Shown here: positions 53,101 to 60,687 of the stretch, in pieces
Position numbering within the stretch: the stretch's first letter is position 1
Layout: each line of letters begins with the position of its first letter
DNA from: Paenibacillus_G sp049942825
GTDB taxonomy: Bacteria; Bacillota; Bacilli; Paenibacillales; NBRC-103111
DNA: 64,000 nt
NCBI RefSeq assembly: GCF_049942825.1
Contig: NZ_CP187970.1
Span: 744,001 to 808,000, forward strand
Reading direction: 5' to 3'
Notes under the pieces: model-generated
The model's database searches: none
Told to the model about the DNA's origin: nothing
The model's input: only the letters and a program-made list of their open reading frames with translations
Made by a program: the position numbers and the translations under genes

Positions 53101-53821
53101 CCTCGGGGTGCCGGAGGATCTGTTCCTGAGCGGCCAGTGGGATCAAGTACTGCAGGCGCAGGCATTCTCCCCGGAGCTGCGTCTTGAGAATCTGTACACG
53201 AACAGCAAGCTGGAAGCGGAGAAGCTGGTCTTCGAGGCAGCGGAGCGCGGGCTTGCGGTCAACATCTACCGGGCGGGCAATCTGACCTGCCACTCCGTAA
53301 CAGGCAAATTCCAGAAGAACATCGACAGCAATGCATTCTACCGGATGTTCAAGGCGATGTTCCTGCTCGGCAGGGCACCGCAGGCCAATTGGTACGTAGA
53401 CTTCACGCCGATCGATTATGCGAGCCGCGCGATCGTTCGTCTTGCGACCCGTACCGATACGGTCGGCCGGACGTTTCATATCTGCAACCCGCAGCAGATC
53501 CTTTATTCCGATCTCATCGGGATGATTCGGGACTGCGGCTATGATGTGGAAACCATGGAGTTCCGCCGGTATATGGACTGGCTGTTCGATGCGGCGATTC
53601 CGAAGCCGGCCGAAGCGCTGCAGCTGGCCATGGCTCAGCTGGAGGGCGACGGAGCGAAGGACTCGGATGTCCGGTACGGCTGTGCCGAGACGGCGGCCTA
53701 TCTCCGTGAGGACGGCATTACCTGTCCTCCGGCAGATCAGGAGTTTATCCGGCGGATGCTCGCTTACGCTGCGGGGATCGGGTATTTTCCGGAAGGCGCA
53801 GACCGGCTGCAGCAGGCTTAA
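50141..53821 (+). CDS. Stand-alone NRPS: half-condensation, adenylation, carrier and thioester reductase
   Basis: A 1226-residue one-module enzyme that should activate one acid as AMP ester, load it on its own carrier and release it reductively as an aldehyde or alcohol. Start 50141 has CAAGGGAG 10-11 nt upstream; a longer frame from 50039 covers a terminator. Residues about 20-190 are the C-terminal half of a condensation domain without HHxxxDG. Adenylation: A3 YTSGSTGKPKG at 372-382, A4 FDASVWD 417-423, A5 NLYGPTE 516-522, A7 YRTGD 606-610, A10 SPTGKIDRK 712-720. Carrier Ser774 in GGDSL. Reductase: NAD(P) motif GGTGYLG 857-863 and Tyr1019/Lys1023. My hand-read specificity code is D-A-W-A-M-G-L-V-V-K, nearest to hydrophobic (Leu-like) codes. 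The order recalls Lys2/carboxylic acid reductases. No phosphopantetheinyl transferase or exporter is next to it. Confidence 0.92.
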   Translation: MIPTPNSKLPEAAERALLPFPTDYSRRTRTFNYGSLHMELPGRLNERFFAESPTILFYKSLTAFAAWLYRLSGEKDLTIGVDPGTGETAELALELTPGQHFTSLEQAVRGHLPQAKKDEAAAFDTLFHWNGAEGEFSSHTLRFGIIRREDRTLLLAEFDASLLKETTIRRYAGYYLTLLEAAMDTPEAPFGAVPILTAEDAELYRRLNDTAAAYPKEMTIQGMVERAAARFGSRPALSSRDGRYTYEELNTRANQVAHLLLAKGLQKGDCVAIYMERSLETVVSLLGILKAGGAYVPVDPEHPEERCRYILEDTAAPLMLTKTGLLAKAEALAAVNGSIRGVVAVDTEEVGRFAGTNPAAGTQPDDLAYIIYTSGSTGKPKGALITHRGVVNLGTAILREYGITEEDVLTQYATYSFDASVWDTIGALFSGAELYLLSPEERISAEAFAEAVERTGTTMVAILPTVFFNQLAAHLSEEGFRKLSRVRTIMVGGEALYGEQVRAFQHKFGTGIDVVNLYGPTETTVVATSYTVKGWISESMANVPIGRPLPNYRIFLVNEEEQLCPVGVPGEMYIASVGLAQGYLNQPEKTAEAFRSSTVAGGERVYRTGDIAKLLADGSIEYVSRRDSQIKIRGQRIEIGEIEDSFAQIPNVKDAVVVPKKDSDGQNMLVGYFTSKDGAPITSAEVKGFLAKKLPGSYVPKVVCQLEAMPLSPTGKIDRKKLVTFEHAEAGEAWEVSAAPVTPMQKLAAGAWQETLHQEHVGLHDSFFEIGGDSLMVIQVLVLLKPHVPNLTIGDLFQYKTLEELAARMEVLSGVSAAEEQTSKVWEVTDLGEHPAAAAVPADWKGSGEPSHILLTGGTGYLGSHLLHDLLQNSSAKIYALVRRPSAGSAREKLEQLMSWYFGGSVVQAMMGRVAVIEGDLEQPGLGLSAEDRRMLEEHVDAIIHAAADVRHFGDSAQFEKTNVLGTKSLLQLAESKSGVRFHHVSTLGVPEDLFLSGQWDQVLQAQAFSPELRLENLYTNSKLEAEKLVFEAAERGLAVNIYRAGNLTCHSVTGKFQKNIDSNAFYRMFKAMFLLGRAPQANWYVDFTPIDYASRAIVRLATRTDTVGRTFHICNPQQILYSDLIGMIRDCGYDVETMEFRRYMDWLFDAAIPKPAEALQLAMAQLEGDGAKDSDVRYGCAETAAYLREDGITCPPADQEFIRRMLAYAAGIGYFPEGADRLQQA

Positions 53822-53855
53822 GGGGCTGAGGCAAGCGGGGCGGCATGATTCCGTT

Positions 53856-53886
53856 CAAAAGGGCATGCCTCAGGCATGCCCTTTTG
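53856..53886 (+). terminator. Terminator after the NRPS gene
   Basis: A perfect 14-bp stem, CAAAAGGGCATGCC (53856-53869) with 53873-53886, TCA loop. Confidence 0.9.
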
Positions 53887-53976
53887 AATTATAATATCTA
53901 CCCTAAGCTGAGGCTGAGCAGGTATGAAATGCTGGGGCGGAAGACCATCCTAGAGATAGGAAGGAGGTGTTTCGTC

Positions 53977-54132
53977 ATGGCACAAGACGTACTCTGTGAA
54001 GTGAATTCCTGTAAGTACTGGGCAAATGGCAACAAATGCGCGGCATCCTCGATCTATGTTGTAAGTCATCGCGGCAGACAAGCGAGAGACTCGGAAGAAA
54101 CGGATTGCAAAACGTTCGAACCGAAGTTGTAG
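53977..54132 (+). CDS. DUF1540 small cysteine protein
   Basis: A 51-residue protein too short for most automatic calls. AAGGAGGTG lies 8 nt before the ATG. Four cysteines (C7, C12, C21, C44) in the DUF1540 spacing, with CKYWANGNKC in the centre, suggest a metal- or disulfide-stabilised knuckle. Members are common in spore formers and of unknown function. Flanked by its own terminator, so it is a single transcription unit. Confidence 0.85.
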   Translation: MAQDVLCEVNSCKYWANGNKCAASSIYVVSHRGRQARDSEETDCKTFEPKL

Positions 54133-54180
54133 GTTCAAAGGTCGAACGCCCTGGATCAGACGGGAAAAGATATGGTATAC

Positions 54181-54211
54181 AGCGGCAGCCTGCAGGCTGC
54201 CGCTTTTTTTG
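54181..54211 (+). terminator. Terminator after the DUF1540 gene
   Basis: AGCGGCAGCC (54181-54190), TGCA loop, GGCTGCCGCT (54195-54204), then seven T. Confidence 0.92.
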
Positions 54212-54253
54212 GATGGGGCCCGTGCCTTACCGTTCTTCTTCCTTAGCATAACC

Positions 54254-54272
54254 AAGAATGATTCTTATTATC
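54254..54272. promoter_or_regulatory. Fur-box-like sequence in an unusual place
   Basis: The minus strand reads GATAATAAGAATCATTCTT, matching 15 of 19 positions of the classical Fur box. It lies between the 3' ends of two convergent genes, so it does not have an obvious target promoter and may be chance. Confidence 0.25.
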
Positions 54273-54285
54273 AGTATCGGTGACG

Positions 54286-54322
54286 CAAAAAGTCCGGCGT
54301 CTATTGGGAAAGGACGCCGGAC
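54286..54322 (-). terminator. Terminator of the aminotransferase gene
   Basis: GTCCGGCGTC (54292-54301) pairs with GACGCCGGAC (54313-54322); the minus strand continues with TTTTT. Confidence 0.85.
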
Positions 54323-54334
54323 CTGGAGAATGGA

Positions 54335-55537
54335 TCAGCGTGCAAGTGCCGCCTGCATCTTTTGCAGTGCGCGGTCGAGGCGGTCGAAGGCCTCAATCAT
54401 CTGCTCGCTGTCCGTGTGCGTAAAGTTAAGACGCATCGTATTGTGCTGCGGCTGGTCCGCAAAGAAGGCGATGCCCGGTACGAAAGCGACCCCTTCCTCG
54501 ACGGCATACTTCATGAAAGCCTGGGTATCGACAGCTTCCGGCATCTCCACCCAGACGAACATGCCGCCCTGCGGCTCGAGGAAATGCATCCCTTCCCAAT
54601 TCTTCTGACGGAGAAGACCGACCATCTGGCGCATCCGCGCTTCGTACTCGGTACGGATCAGATCGATATGGGCATAGAGATCGAAGTTCTCGAGCAGCAC
54701 ATGCAGCGCCTGCTGGTCCATGGTGCTCGAATGCAGGTCGGCCGCCTGTTTGGCCCGGGTCATGTGGGTAATGACCGTTGAGTCGCCCACGACCCAGCCG
54801 GTACGCAGCGCGGGAGCGACGATCTTGGAGAACGTGCTTGTATAGACGACAGGCGAGCCGTTCGCCTCACCGGCCAGCGAGAAGATGGACGGGAACGTAT
54901 CCCCGCCGCCGAAGCGCAGTTCGCCGTACGGGTCATCCTCGAGGATCAGCACCCCATGGCGGGAGCAGATGTCGAGCGTACCTTGGCGCCGTTCCAGACT
55001 CCAAGCCTTGCCGGTCGGATTGGCGAAGGTCGGAATGACATAGACCATCTTCGGCGCGTGCTCCAGGATCTTGCTCTCGAGATCCTGCAGGTTCATGCCG
55101 TCCGCATCACAATCCACGGAGATGATCCGGGCTTTGCGGGATTGGAACACCTGAATGGCGGCCAGGTAAGTGGGCTTCTCGACGAGGATCACGTCGCCCG
55201 GATCGATGTATACGCGTGTAAGCAGGTCAATGGCCTGCTGGGAGCCTGTGGTGAGCAGCATGTTGTCGACGGAGACATGAATGCCCTTGCGTTCCAGGTG
55301 CTTCGACAAGCCTTGGCGCAGCGGGGTGAACCCTTCGGTCAGTCCGTACTGCAGTACGCCCTTGCCTTGGTCGAATACCTCCGCGAAGGCTGATTTGACC
55401 GCATCGATGGGGAAGAACTGCTCGTTCGGCAGCCCGCCTGCCAGGGAGATGATCGACTTGCCCTGCGTCAGCTTGAGGATTTCGCGCACGGCGGAGGATT
55501 TGAAGCTTTCAATGGTATCGGAGAAACGGTATTCCAT
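54335..55537 (-). CDS. PLP-dependent aminotransferase (class I, LysN/2-aminoadipate type)
   Basis: A 400-residue fold-type I aminotransferase. The PLP lysine is Lys238 in STFSKIVAPALR; the PTFANPTG segment at about 169-176 contacts the cofactor ring, and DDPYGELRF at 201-209 and the C-terminal RLNFTH Arg complete the site. SLAGGLPNEQFFP at the N-terminus is typical of the 2-aminoadipate/kynurenine/aromatic group and of MocR-like enzymes without a DNA-binding domain. The amino acid substrate is not decided. AAAGGAG precedes the ATG at 55537. It lies convergent with the DUF1540 gene, about 1.4 kb from the NRPS reductase. Confidence 0.9.
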   Translation of the reverse strand: MEYRFSDTIESFKSSAVREILKLTQGKSIISLAGGLPNEQFFPIDAVKSAFAEVFDQGKGVLQYGLTEGFTPLRQGLSKHLERKGIHVSVDNMLLTTGSQQAIDLLTRVYIDPGDVILVEKPTYLAAIQVFQSRKARIISVDCDADGMNLQDLESKILEHAPKMVYVIPTFANPTGKAWSLERRQGTLDICSRHGVLILEDDPYGELRFGGGDTFPSIFSLAGEANGSPVVYTSTFSKIVAPALRTGWVVGDSTVITHMTRAKQAADLHSSTMDQQALHVLLENFDLYAHIDLIRTEYEARMRQMVGLLRQKNWEGMHFLEPQGGMFVWVEMPEAVDTQAFMKYAVEEGVAFVPGIAFFADQPQHNTMRLNFTHTDSEQMIEAFDRLDRALQKMQAALAR

Positions 55538-56121
55538 GGCGTAAGGCTCCTTTATTGTGACTTTCCTTTACGTAAGGGTGAAAGGGTCATTCCAGGGTCA
55601 TACATCATTTGCTCGCTAAAACTCAAATATGATTTTCATTTTAAAGCTTTCCCGGGGGAAAGACAACTTGCCGAAGCACGGGAGTTTTGTCCGTTCAAGG
55701 CAGTCATCTGAGCTGGGAAAGGGAGGGGCGGATGATGCGGGCTTTTGACCAAAGATGATACAATTGCAGCCTATTCGGCAGGGGGCCCAAAGGAAACAAT
55801 GCGGGGCGGGGGCCATGTTTCTTATGAATATGAAGTAGGACCTGCTTCGGACGTGGTGGGAGAGCTTAGCTTAGGGCCTACCGCAACGAGGACGGGGGAT
55901 TCAGCCGGGGGCTGGAGCCTGACATCCGCTGCACCGCCGCTTCCGTTATGGCCACAACTAGCGGCCCTGCAGGATTTGGCGCTGCTGCCTAGGTCGGATG
56001 GCGAGGAACTGATCTGCCTCTATAGTTGTTACCTATGAAGATGATAGATTTTATATCTTTGTCAGGGCGGGCCGAGGTGTGTTACAACTGAGATAATGAC
56101 AACCATTAGGAGTTGAATCGC
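55538..56121. other. Divergent intergenic region before leuB
   Basis: 584 nt without a convincing gene; an open frame at 55745-56038 lacks a ribosome binding site and has unremarkable composition. A hairpin CTTTCCC/GGGAAAG lies near 55648-55664. TTGTCA at 56059 and GATAAT at 56092 are possible leuB promoter boxes with poor spacing. No T-box was found. Confidence 0.4.
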
Positions 56122-57201
56122 ATGGCAGAAGTTAAGAAAATCGCCGTAATCGCAGGGGACGGTATCGGTCCTGAAGTGGTGGCGGAAGCAATCAAGGTTA
56201 TGAAGAAAACCGAGGAAGTGTTCGGTCTTTCCTTCGAATTCGAGCACGGCCTCTTCGGCGGGATCGCGATCGACGAGAAGGGCACGCCGCTTCCTGAAGA
56301 TACGCTCGAGATGTGCAAGAAGTCCGATGCCGTACTGCTCGGCGCGGTAGGTGGCCCGAAGTGGGATAACAATTCCAAAGAGCTTCGTCCGGAAACCGGC
56401 CTGCTCGGTATCCGCAAGGCGCTCGGCCTGTTCTCCAACATCCGTCCGGCGAACGTGTTCGACTGTCTCAAGGAAGCTTCCACGCTGAAGCCGGAAGTGC
56501 TTGAAGGCACGGACCTGATCGTCGTGCGTGAGCTCACGGGCGGCATCTACTTCGGCGAGAAGTTCCGCCGTGAAGGCGAGAACGGCCAGGAAGCCGTAGA
56601 TACCTGCGTGTACAACGTAGCGGAGATCGAGCGGATCGTCCGCCAGGCCTTCGAGATTGCCCGCACGCGGAGCAAGCGTCTGGCATCCGTGGACAAGGCT
56701 AACGTGCTCGAGACCTCCCGTCTGTGGAGAGAAACGGTGAACCGTCTGGCTTCCGACTATCCGGATGTGGAAGTGGAGCATGTGCTCGTGGACAACTGTG
56801 CGATGCAGCTGCTGCGCCGTCCTTCCTCCTTCGACGTCATCGTGACCGAGAACATGTTCGGCGATATTCTCAGCGACGAAGCGGCGATGCTGACGGGCTC
56901 CATCGGCATGCTGTCCTCCGCCTCCCTCGGCGAAGGCGCGTTCGGCCTCTACGAGCCGGTGCACGGCTCTGCGCCGGACATTGCCGGCCAAGGCATCGCG
57001 AACCCGATCGCGACGATCCTGTCCGTTGCGCTCATGTACCGCCTGACGTTCGGCTATCATGAAGCGGCGGACGCGATTGAGCGTGCGGTGAAGGAAGTGC
57101 TCGACGCCGGTCACCGGACAGGCGATATCGCCGTCGACAAGGCTTCGGCACTCGGTACAACCGCCATGGGTGACCTGATCGTTAACGCAGTCCGTAAGTA
57201 A
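56122..57201 (+). CDS. leuB: 3-isopropylmalate dehydrogenase
   Basis: NAD+-dependent oxidative decarboxylation of 3-isopropylmalate in leucine synthesis. 359 residues from ATG 56122, which has AGGAG 10 nt upstream (a TTG at 56113 is less likely). IAVIAGDGIGPEVV at about residues 8-21, the substrate arginines in the LLRP/ELTGGIYFG segment, and NMFGDILSDEAAMLTGSIGMLSSAS (about 254-278, stated by position) are family marks. It is separated from ilvBNC-leuA by 9 kb, so it has its own promoter, and leuCD must be elsewhere. Confidence 0.97.
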   Translation: MAEVKKIAVIAGDGIGPEVVAEAIKVMKKTEEVFGLSFEFEHGLFGGIAIDEKGTPLPEDTLEMCKKSDAVLLGAVGGPKWDNNSKELRPETGLLGIRKALGLFSNIRPANVFDCLKEASTLKPEVLEGTDLIVVRELTGGIYFGEKFRREGENGQEAVDTCVYNVAEIERIVRQAFEIARTRSKRLASVDKANVLETSRLWRETVNRLASDYPDVEVEHVLVDNCAMQLLRRPSSFDVIVTENMFGDILSDEAAMLTGSIGMLSSASLGEGAFGLYEPVHGSAPDIAGQGIANPIATILSVALMYRLTFGYHEAADAIERAVKEVLDAGHRTGDIAVDKASALGTTAMGDLIVNAVRK

Positions 57202-57273
57202 GGGTGACGCAGTATTCGTGCTGCGAACCGTTAACCAGGCAAGTGATTCACCCTCTATAGAAACAGCAGGAGT

Positions 57274-57306
57274 AACTCTTGAGAACGCAGGTTCTTAAGG
57301 GTTTTT
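57274..57306 (+). terminator. Terminator after leuB
   Basis: AACTCTTGAGAAC (57274-57286) pairs with GTTCTTAAGGGTT (57291-57303) with two G-T pairs, then TTT. Confidence 0.8.
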
Positions 57307-57341
57307 CTGTTTACGGATAATTGTGTCAGAATTGTGCCAAA

Positions 57342-57356
57342 TTATAATGATTATCA
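57342..57356. promoter_or_regulatory. PerR/Fur-type operator upstream of the peroxiredoxin gene
   Basis: TTATAATGATTATCA matches both the PerR box (TTATAATNATTATAA) and the Fur box (TGATAATNATTATCA) at 14 of 15 positions: the left half is PerR-like, the right half Fur-like. It lies 20 nt upstream of the predicted -35 box. Confidence 0.75.
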
Positions 57357-57376
57357 AAATAAAATGACTATAAGAA

Positions 57377-57406
57377 TTGACTGGCATTCATGGATAGTGG
57401 TAGGAT
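57377..57406 (+). promoter_or_regulatory. Predicted promoter of the peroxiredoxin gene
   Basis: TTGACT (57377-57382) and TAGGAT (57401-57406) are 18 nt apart. Confidence 0.6.
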
Positions 57407-57460
57407 TTATAACGTGATCACCACATCGGTAAAACTTATATTCCAAGGAGGAATTTACTC

Positions 57461-58009
57461 ATGACTCAACGTTTGGTTGGTAAAGCGGCTCCGGATTTCA
57501 CTATGCAGACCGTATCCGGCGACGGTAAAGAATTCGGTCAAGTTTCCTTGGCCGATTACAAAGGCAAATGGCTCGTTCTGTTCTTCTACCCGCTCGACTT
57601 CACGTTCGTTTGCCCAACGGAAATCACGGCAATCAGCGATGCGGCTGCCCAGTTCAAAGAAGTAGACGCTGAGATCCTCGGCGTATCCGTGGACAGCATC
57701 CACTCCCACCGTGCTTGGATCAACACGCCTGTTGACCAGAACGGTCTCGGCCAGCTGAACTTCCCACTGGCTTCCGATATCACGAAGCAAGTTGCCCGTG
57801 ACTACGGCGTACTGATCGAAGAAGAAGGCATCGCGCTTCGCGGTCTGTTCATCATCAATCCAGAAGGCGAGCTGCAGTACCAAGTGGTACACCACAACAA
57901 CGTGGGCCGCAGCGTAGAAGAAACGCTCCGCGTTCTGGAAGCTCTGCAGTCCGGCGGCCTGTGCCCGATCGGCTGGAAGAAAGGCGACCAGCACCTGGTT
58001 GCGAAGTAA
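57461..58009 (+). CDS. 2-Cys peroxiredoxin (YkuU/AhpC type)
   Basis: Reduces hydrogen and organic peroxides using thioredoxin-like donors. 182 residues. The peroxidatic Cys51 is in FTFVCPTE and the resolving Cys168 in GGLCPIGW; the FYPLDFTF active-site face is intact. The sequence is close to B. subtilis YkuU and to typical AhpC, but no ahpF reductase adjoins, so a thioredoxin partner is more likely. AAGGAGG lies 8 nt before the ATG. A PerR/Fur-like box upstream suggests control by peroxide or iron. Confidence 0.95.
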   Translation: MTQRLVGKAAPDFTMQTVSGDGKEFGQVSLADYKGKWLVLFFYPLDFTFVCPTEITAISDAAAQFKEVDAEILGVSVDSIHSHRAWINTPVDQNGLGQLNFPLASDITKQVARDYGVLIEEEGIALRGLFIINPEGELQYQVVHHNNVGRSVEETLRVLEALQSGGLCPIGWKKGDQHLVAK

Positions 58010-58037
58010 GACAAGCCTTCCCATATAGGTACCGATC

Positions 58038-58080
58038 TCCCTCGGCCTGCCCTTTTTTGAAAGGGGCGGGTCAGAGGGTT
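58038..58080 (+). terminator. Terminator after the peroxiredoxin gene
   Basis: An imperfect CCCTCGGCCTGCCC / GGGGCGGGTCAGAGGG stem (58039-58078) followed by TTTTT. Confidence 0.7.
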
Positions 58081-58131
58081 TTTGGCTTCAGGGATGGTTA
58101 AGAATCGAAGAGAAGGGAGCGGTGCCTCCAT

Positions 58132-58515
58132 ATGGATATCGTACCGGGTTTAAAATACAGTGAGACGCATGAATGGATTCGTGTCGAGGGCAATCGTGCG
58201 GTCATCGGCCTGACCGACTTCGCTCAGGAGGAGTTCGGGATGATCGTCTTCGTCGAGCTGCCGGAGCCGGGAGACGAACTGAAGGCGGGAGAGCCGGTCG
58301 GCAGCATGGAATCGGTTAAGACGGTGACGGAGATGTACGCACCGGTCAGCGGCAAGGTACTGGAGATCAATCCGAAGCTGACGGCCAATCCGAGCCTTAT
58401 CAATATGTCGCCTTACGGCGACGGGTGGCTGCTCGTCGTGGAGATGAGCGATCCGGCCGAGCTGGAACGTCTCTGGGATGCGGACAAGTACGAACAAACC
58501 TATGTGCATGAATAA
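58132..58515 (+). CDS. gcvH: Glycine cleavage system H protein
   Basis: A 127-residue lipoyl carrier that shuttles the aminomethyl group in glycine cleavage and, in Bacillus, donates lipoate to other complexes. The lipoyl lysine is Lys63 in GSMESVKTVTE. YSETHEWIRVEG, DFAQEEFGMIVFVELP and NPSLINMSPYGDGWL are H-protein signatures. AGAAGGGAG is upstream of the ATG. No gcvT or gcvP is nearby, so it is an orphan copy, fitting a lipoate-relay role. Confidence 0.96.
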   Translation: MDIVPGLKYSETHEWIRVEGNRAVIGLTDFAQEEFGMIVFVELPEPGDELKAGEPVGSMESVKTVTEMYAPVSGKVLEINPKLTANPSLINMSPYGDGWLLVVEMSDPAELERLWDADKYEQTYVHE

Positions 58516-58521
58516 GCAGCA

Positions 58522-58549
58522 GCCTGACCCCGCGGTCGGGTTGTTTTTT
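58522..58549 (+). terminator. Terminator after gcvH
   Basis: GCCTGACC (58522-58529), CCGC loop, GGTCGGGT (58534-58541), then TTTTTTT. Confidence 0.8.
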
Positions 58550-58593
58550 TATATGATGGATGGATAACGGAATCGGCTGCCGAGGCAGCAAAA

Positions 58594-58628
58594 TGCCCCT
58601 TTTTCAAGGTGATCTTGAAAAAGGGGCA
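58594..58628 (-). terminator. Terminator of the GH15 gene
   Basis: A perfect 15-bp stem, TGCCCCTTTTTCAAG (58594-58608) with 58614-58628. It is T/A-rich on both arms and works for the minus strand. Confidence 0.85.
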
Positions 58629-58671
58629 CTTTGCTTTATGGCGAAGATTCCGTCTAAACTCGGCTGCACCT

Positions 58672-60687
58672 TCACTTGCCGGAAGCGGCCAGCAGCTTGT
58701 TGTACTTCTCCGTGTACTTGACCACGCTGAGGACATAGGTCGCATGCGACCAGGTCAGCGGGGCGACAGACACCGGTCCTCCGTCGAACGGGTCAAGCTG
58801 CTCGGGGAGAACGCCGCTTTCCATGGCGTGCTTCACGACCCACTCGAGTGTCCGACGGGGCGACTCGAGATCATCGAGGGTCTTCGCGCATTCGATCTCC
58901 CATTCGGCAATCCACAGGGTACAGATGATCCAAGGATTGCCGGGGATGTTCCCGATGTCGGATGAGCGCTGGAAGTAATAGTCGTGATGGTAGCGGGCCA
59001 CGCCTCCGATTTCCGTCTTGATGGTCAGGCCGCTGCGGTTCGCCTTCATCGTGGAGACGACGCGCGGATCGTCGGCCGGCAGCACGCCGAATTCGAAGAT
59101 GCCGTAGACACTGCTCTCGAGCGTCTTATCCTGGGTCCATACGCCGCCGTCGAGGTACAGCCCGCGGACGAACCGGCCCTCTTCTTCGTCGTACAGATGC
59201 TTCAGGATGCCGGCCTTGATCTTCTCCGCCGTATGGCGGTACCGGCTCGAACGCTCCTCGTCGCCGAACAGGGAGCAGAAGTTTGCTGCAGCGATCAGGC
59301 CGCCGTATACGGCCGAGGCCGTGAAGGTGAAGATGCCGTAGCGCTCCTCCCACAGGTCGTAGCTCGGCTTCGGGAGGCCCAGGTCATGCTCCATGTAGCT
59401 GGACATGAACCTTGCCGCACGCCGGATCAAGGTCCGGTAGAGCGACTGAGGCAGCTCGATCACGCCGTGCCGTTCATAGTCCTGCCACAGGGCGAACAGC
59501 ACGAGCGCCGTTTCGTCCTCCTGGATCGGCAGCTGCATGTTGCCGCCGTTGAGGTAGGGATGCCAGGACGAGCCGACCGTTCCGTCCGGGTTGTATTTGT
59601 GGTGCAGGTAGCCTTCGGGCGACAGGGCGTTCGCACAGAAGTGGAAGAACGGCGTAATCATGCCCTGGTAGCCGGCCATCGACATTGCATACGCGATCAG
59701 GGCGCCGTCCCGGGGCCACATGTAGCTGTAGTGGTCGCGGTTCGACTGCATGATGTCCGAGTCGTTGGCTGCGATAATCGCCCCGTTCACATCCGTCTGG
59801 GTCCGGACCATGAGCAGGCTTTTCTTGTAGAGACGGATGACCTCCTCCGGCAGATTGCCGTAGTCGCGGTGCGATTTGTTCACCCAGCGCTGCCAATAGA
59901 TCTGAGTGCGGTCGAGCAGCTTGCCGGGATGGCTGTCTTTGACGTAGGCGTCGAGCTTCTTGACCTCCTCGAGGTTCTTGCCCGCCGTCATCCAGTAATA
60001 CAGCGTTTCTTCCTGCATGGGCGGCACATGCATCCGCACGGAGACCGTGCTGTCCACCGAGCCCTGCGCGATGGCGTTGCCCATGAGATGGCCGTCTTCG
60101 GCGTCGCGCCAGGTGCCCTCGGCATTGTAGAAACGCTTCACGCCCGTCGTATATTGAAAGAGTCCTTCCGTTCCGGCCAGGCCGTTGAACATGAAGTACC
60201 GGTCTTTTTTATAATGAAACACGGTGTTGTTCTGAGGGTAATAGGCCGCCGTATCGCCGACTTCGGTCTCATTGATGACCAGGTCCTGGTTGAAGAACAT
60301 GCGCACTTCGCGCACTTTGTCCCAATGGTTGAAGACCGAGATGCGCTTGAGATAGATGTCCTCCCGCTGGTGAACACCGTCGTTGATCACAAGCGAGATC
60401 CCGAGGTGGTAGTGTGAGGCCTTGACCAGTGTCACGAGCGAGTCCTCGACGTATGAAAGCTCGAAGCTCCAGTCCGGGTCCGACAGCCAGCTGAACGCGC
60501 CGTCCACCCACAGACCGACTCTGCATTGATAGCCGCCGATGTGGTTCAATTGCCCTACATAAGGATAATACAGGTCGCGCATGTACGTGCTGCGGTCCAG
60601 GTTGATCAAAAACTTCCCGTTTCCGATGACTAAATGTCTAGGCAATGGATCCACATCCTTTTCTATCGCGAATGCTTTCTCTTTCAT
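58672..60687 (-). CDS. Glycoside hydrolase family 15 (glucoamylase / trehalase / glucodextranase-like)
   Basis: A 671-residue (alpha/alpha)6-barrel exo-glycosidase with an N-terminal beta-sandwich domain. The start at 60687 has AAAAGGTA upstream and gives MKEKAFAIEKDVDPLPRHLVIGNGKF; a longer frame from 60759 is unlikely. YSYMWPRDGALIAY (about residues 356-369) carries the subsite Trp, Arg and Asp, DLWEERYG includes the general-acid Glu, and EQLDPFDGGPVSVAPLTWSHATYV includes the general-base Glu. No signal peptide: it acts in the cytosol, as in bacterial GH15 enzymes acting on maltodextrins, trehalose or isomalto-oligosaccharides. Monocistronic. Confidence 0.93.
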   Translation of the reverse strand: MKEKAFAIEKDVDPLPRHLVIGNGKFLINLDRSTYMRDLYYPYVGQLNHIGGYQCRVGLWVDGAFSWLSDPDWSFELSYVEDSLVTLVKASHYHLGISLVINDGVHQREDIYLKRISVFNHWDKVREVRMFFNQDLVINETEVGDTAAYYPQNNTVFHYKKDRYFMFNGLAGTEGLFQYTTGVKRFYNAEGTWRDAEDGHLMGNAIAQGSVDSTVSVRMHVPPMQEETLYYWMTAGKNLEEVKKLDAYVKDSHPGKLLDRTQIYWQRWVNKSHRDYGNLPEEVIRLYKKSLLMVRTQTDVNGAIIAANDSDIMQSNRDHYSYMWPRDGALIAYAMSMAGYQGMITPFFHFCANALSPEGYLHHKYNPDGTVGSSWHPYLNGGNMQLPIQEDETALVLFALWQDYERHGVIELPQSLYRTLIRRAARFMSSYMEHDLGLPKPSYDLWEERYGIFTFTASAVYGGLIAAANFCSLFGDEERSSRYRHTAEKIKAGILKHLYDEEEGRFVRGLYLDGGVWTQDKTLESSVYGIFEFGVLPADDPRVVSTMKANRSGLTIKTEIGGVARYHHDYYFQRSSDIGNIPGNPWIICTLWIAEWEIECAKTLDDLESPRRTLEWVVKHAMESGVLPEQLDPFDGGPVSVAPLTWSHATYVLSVVKYTEKYNKLLAASGK

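Noticed and set aside
58984..60417. 477-residue plus-strand frame
   Set aside because: Antisense shadow of the GH15 gene, rich in Val, Ala, Arg and His without a recognised domain.
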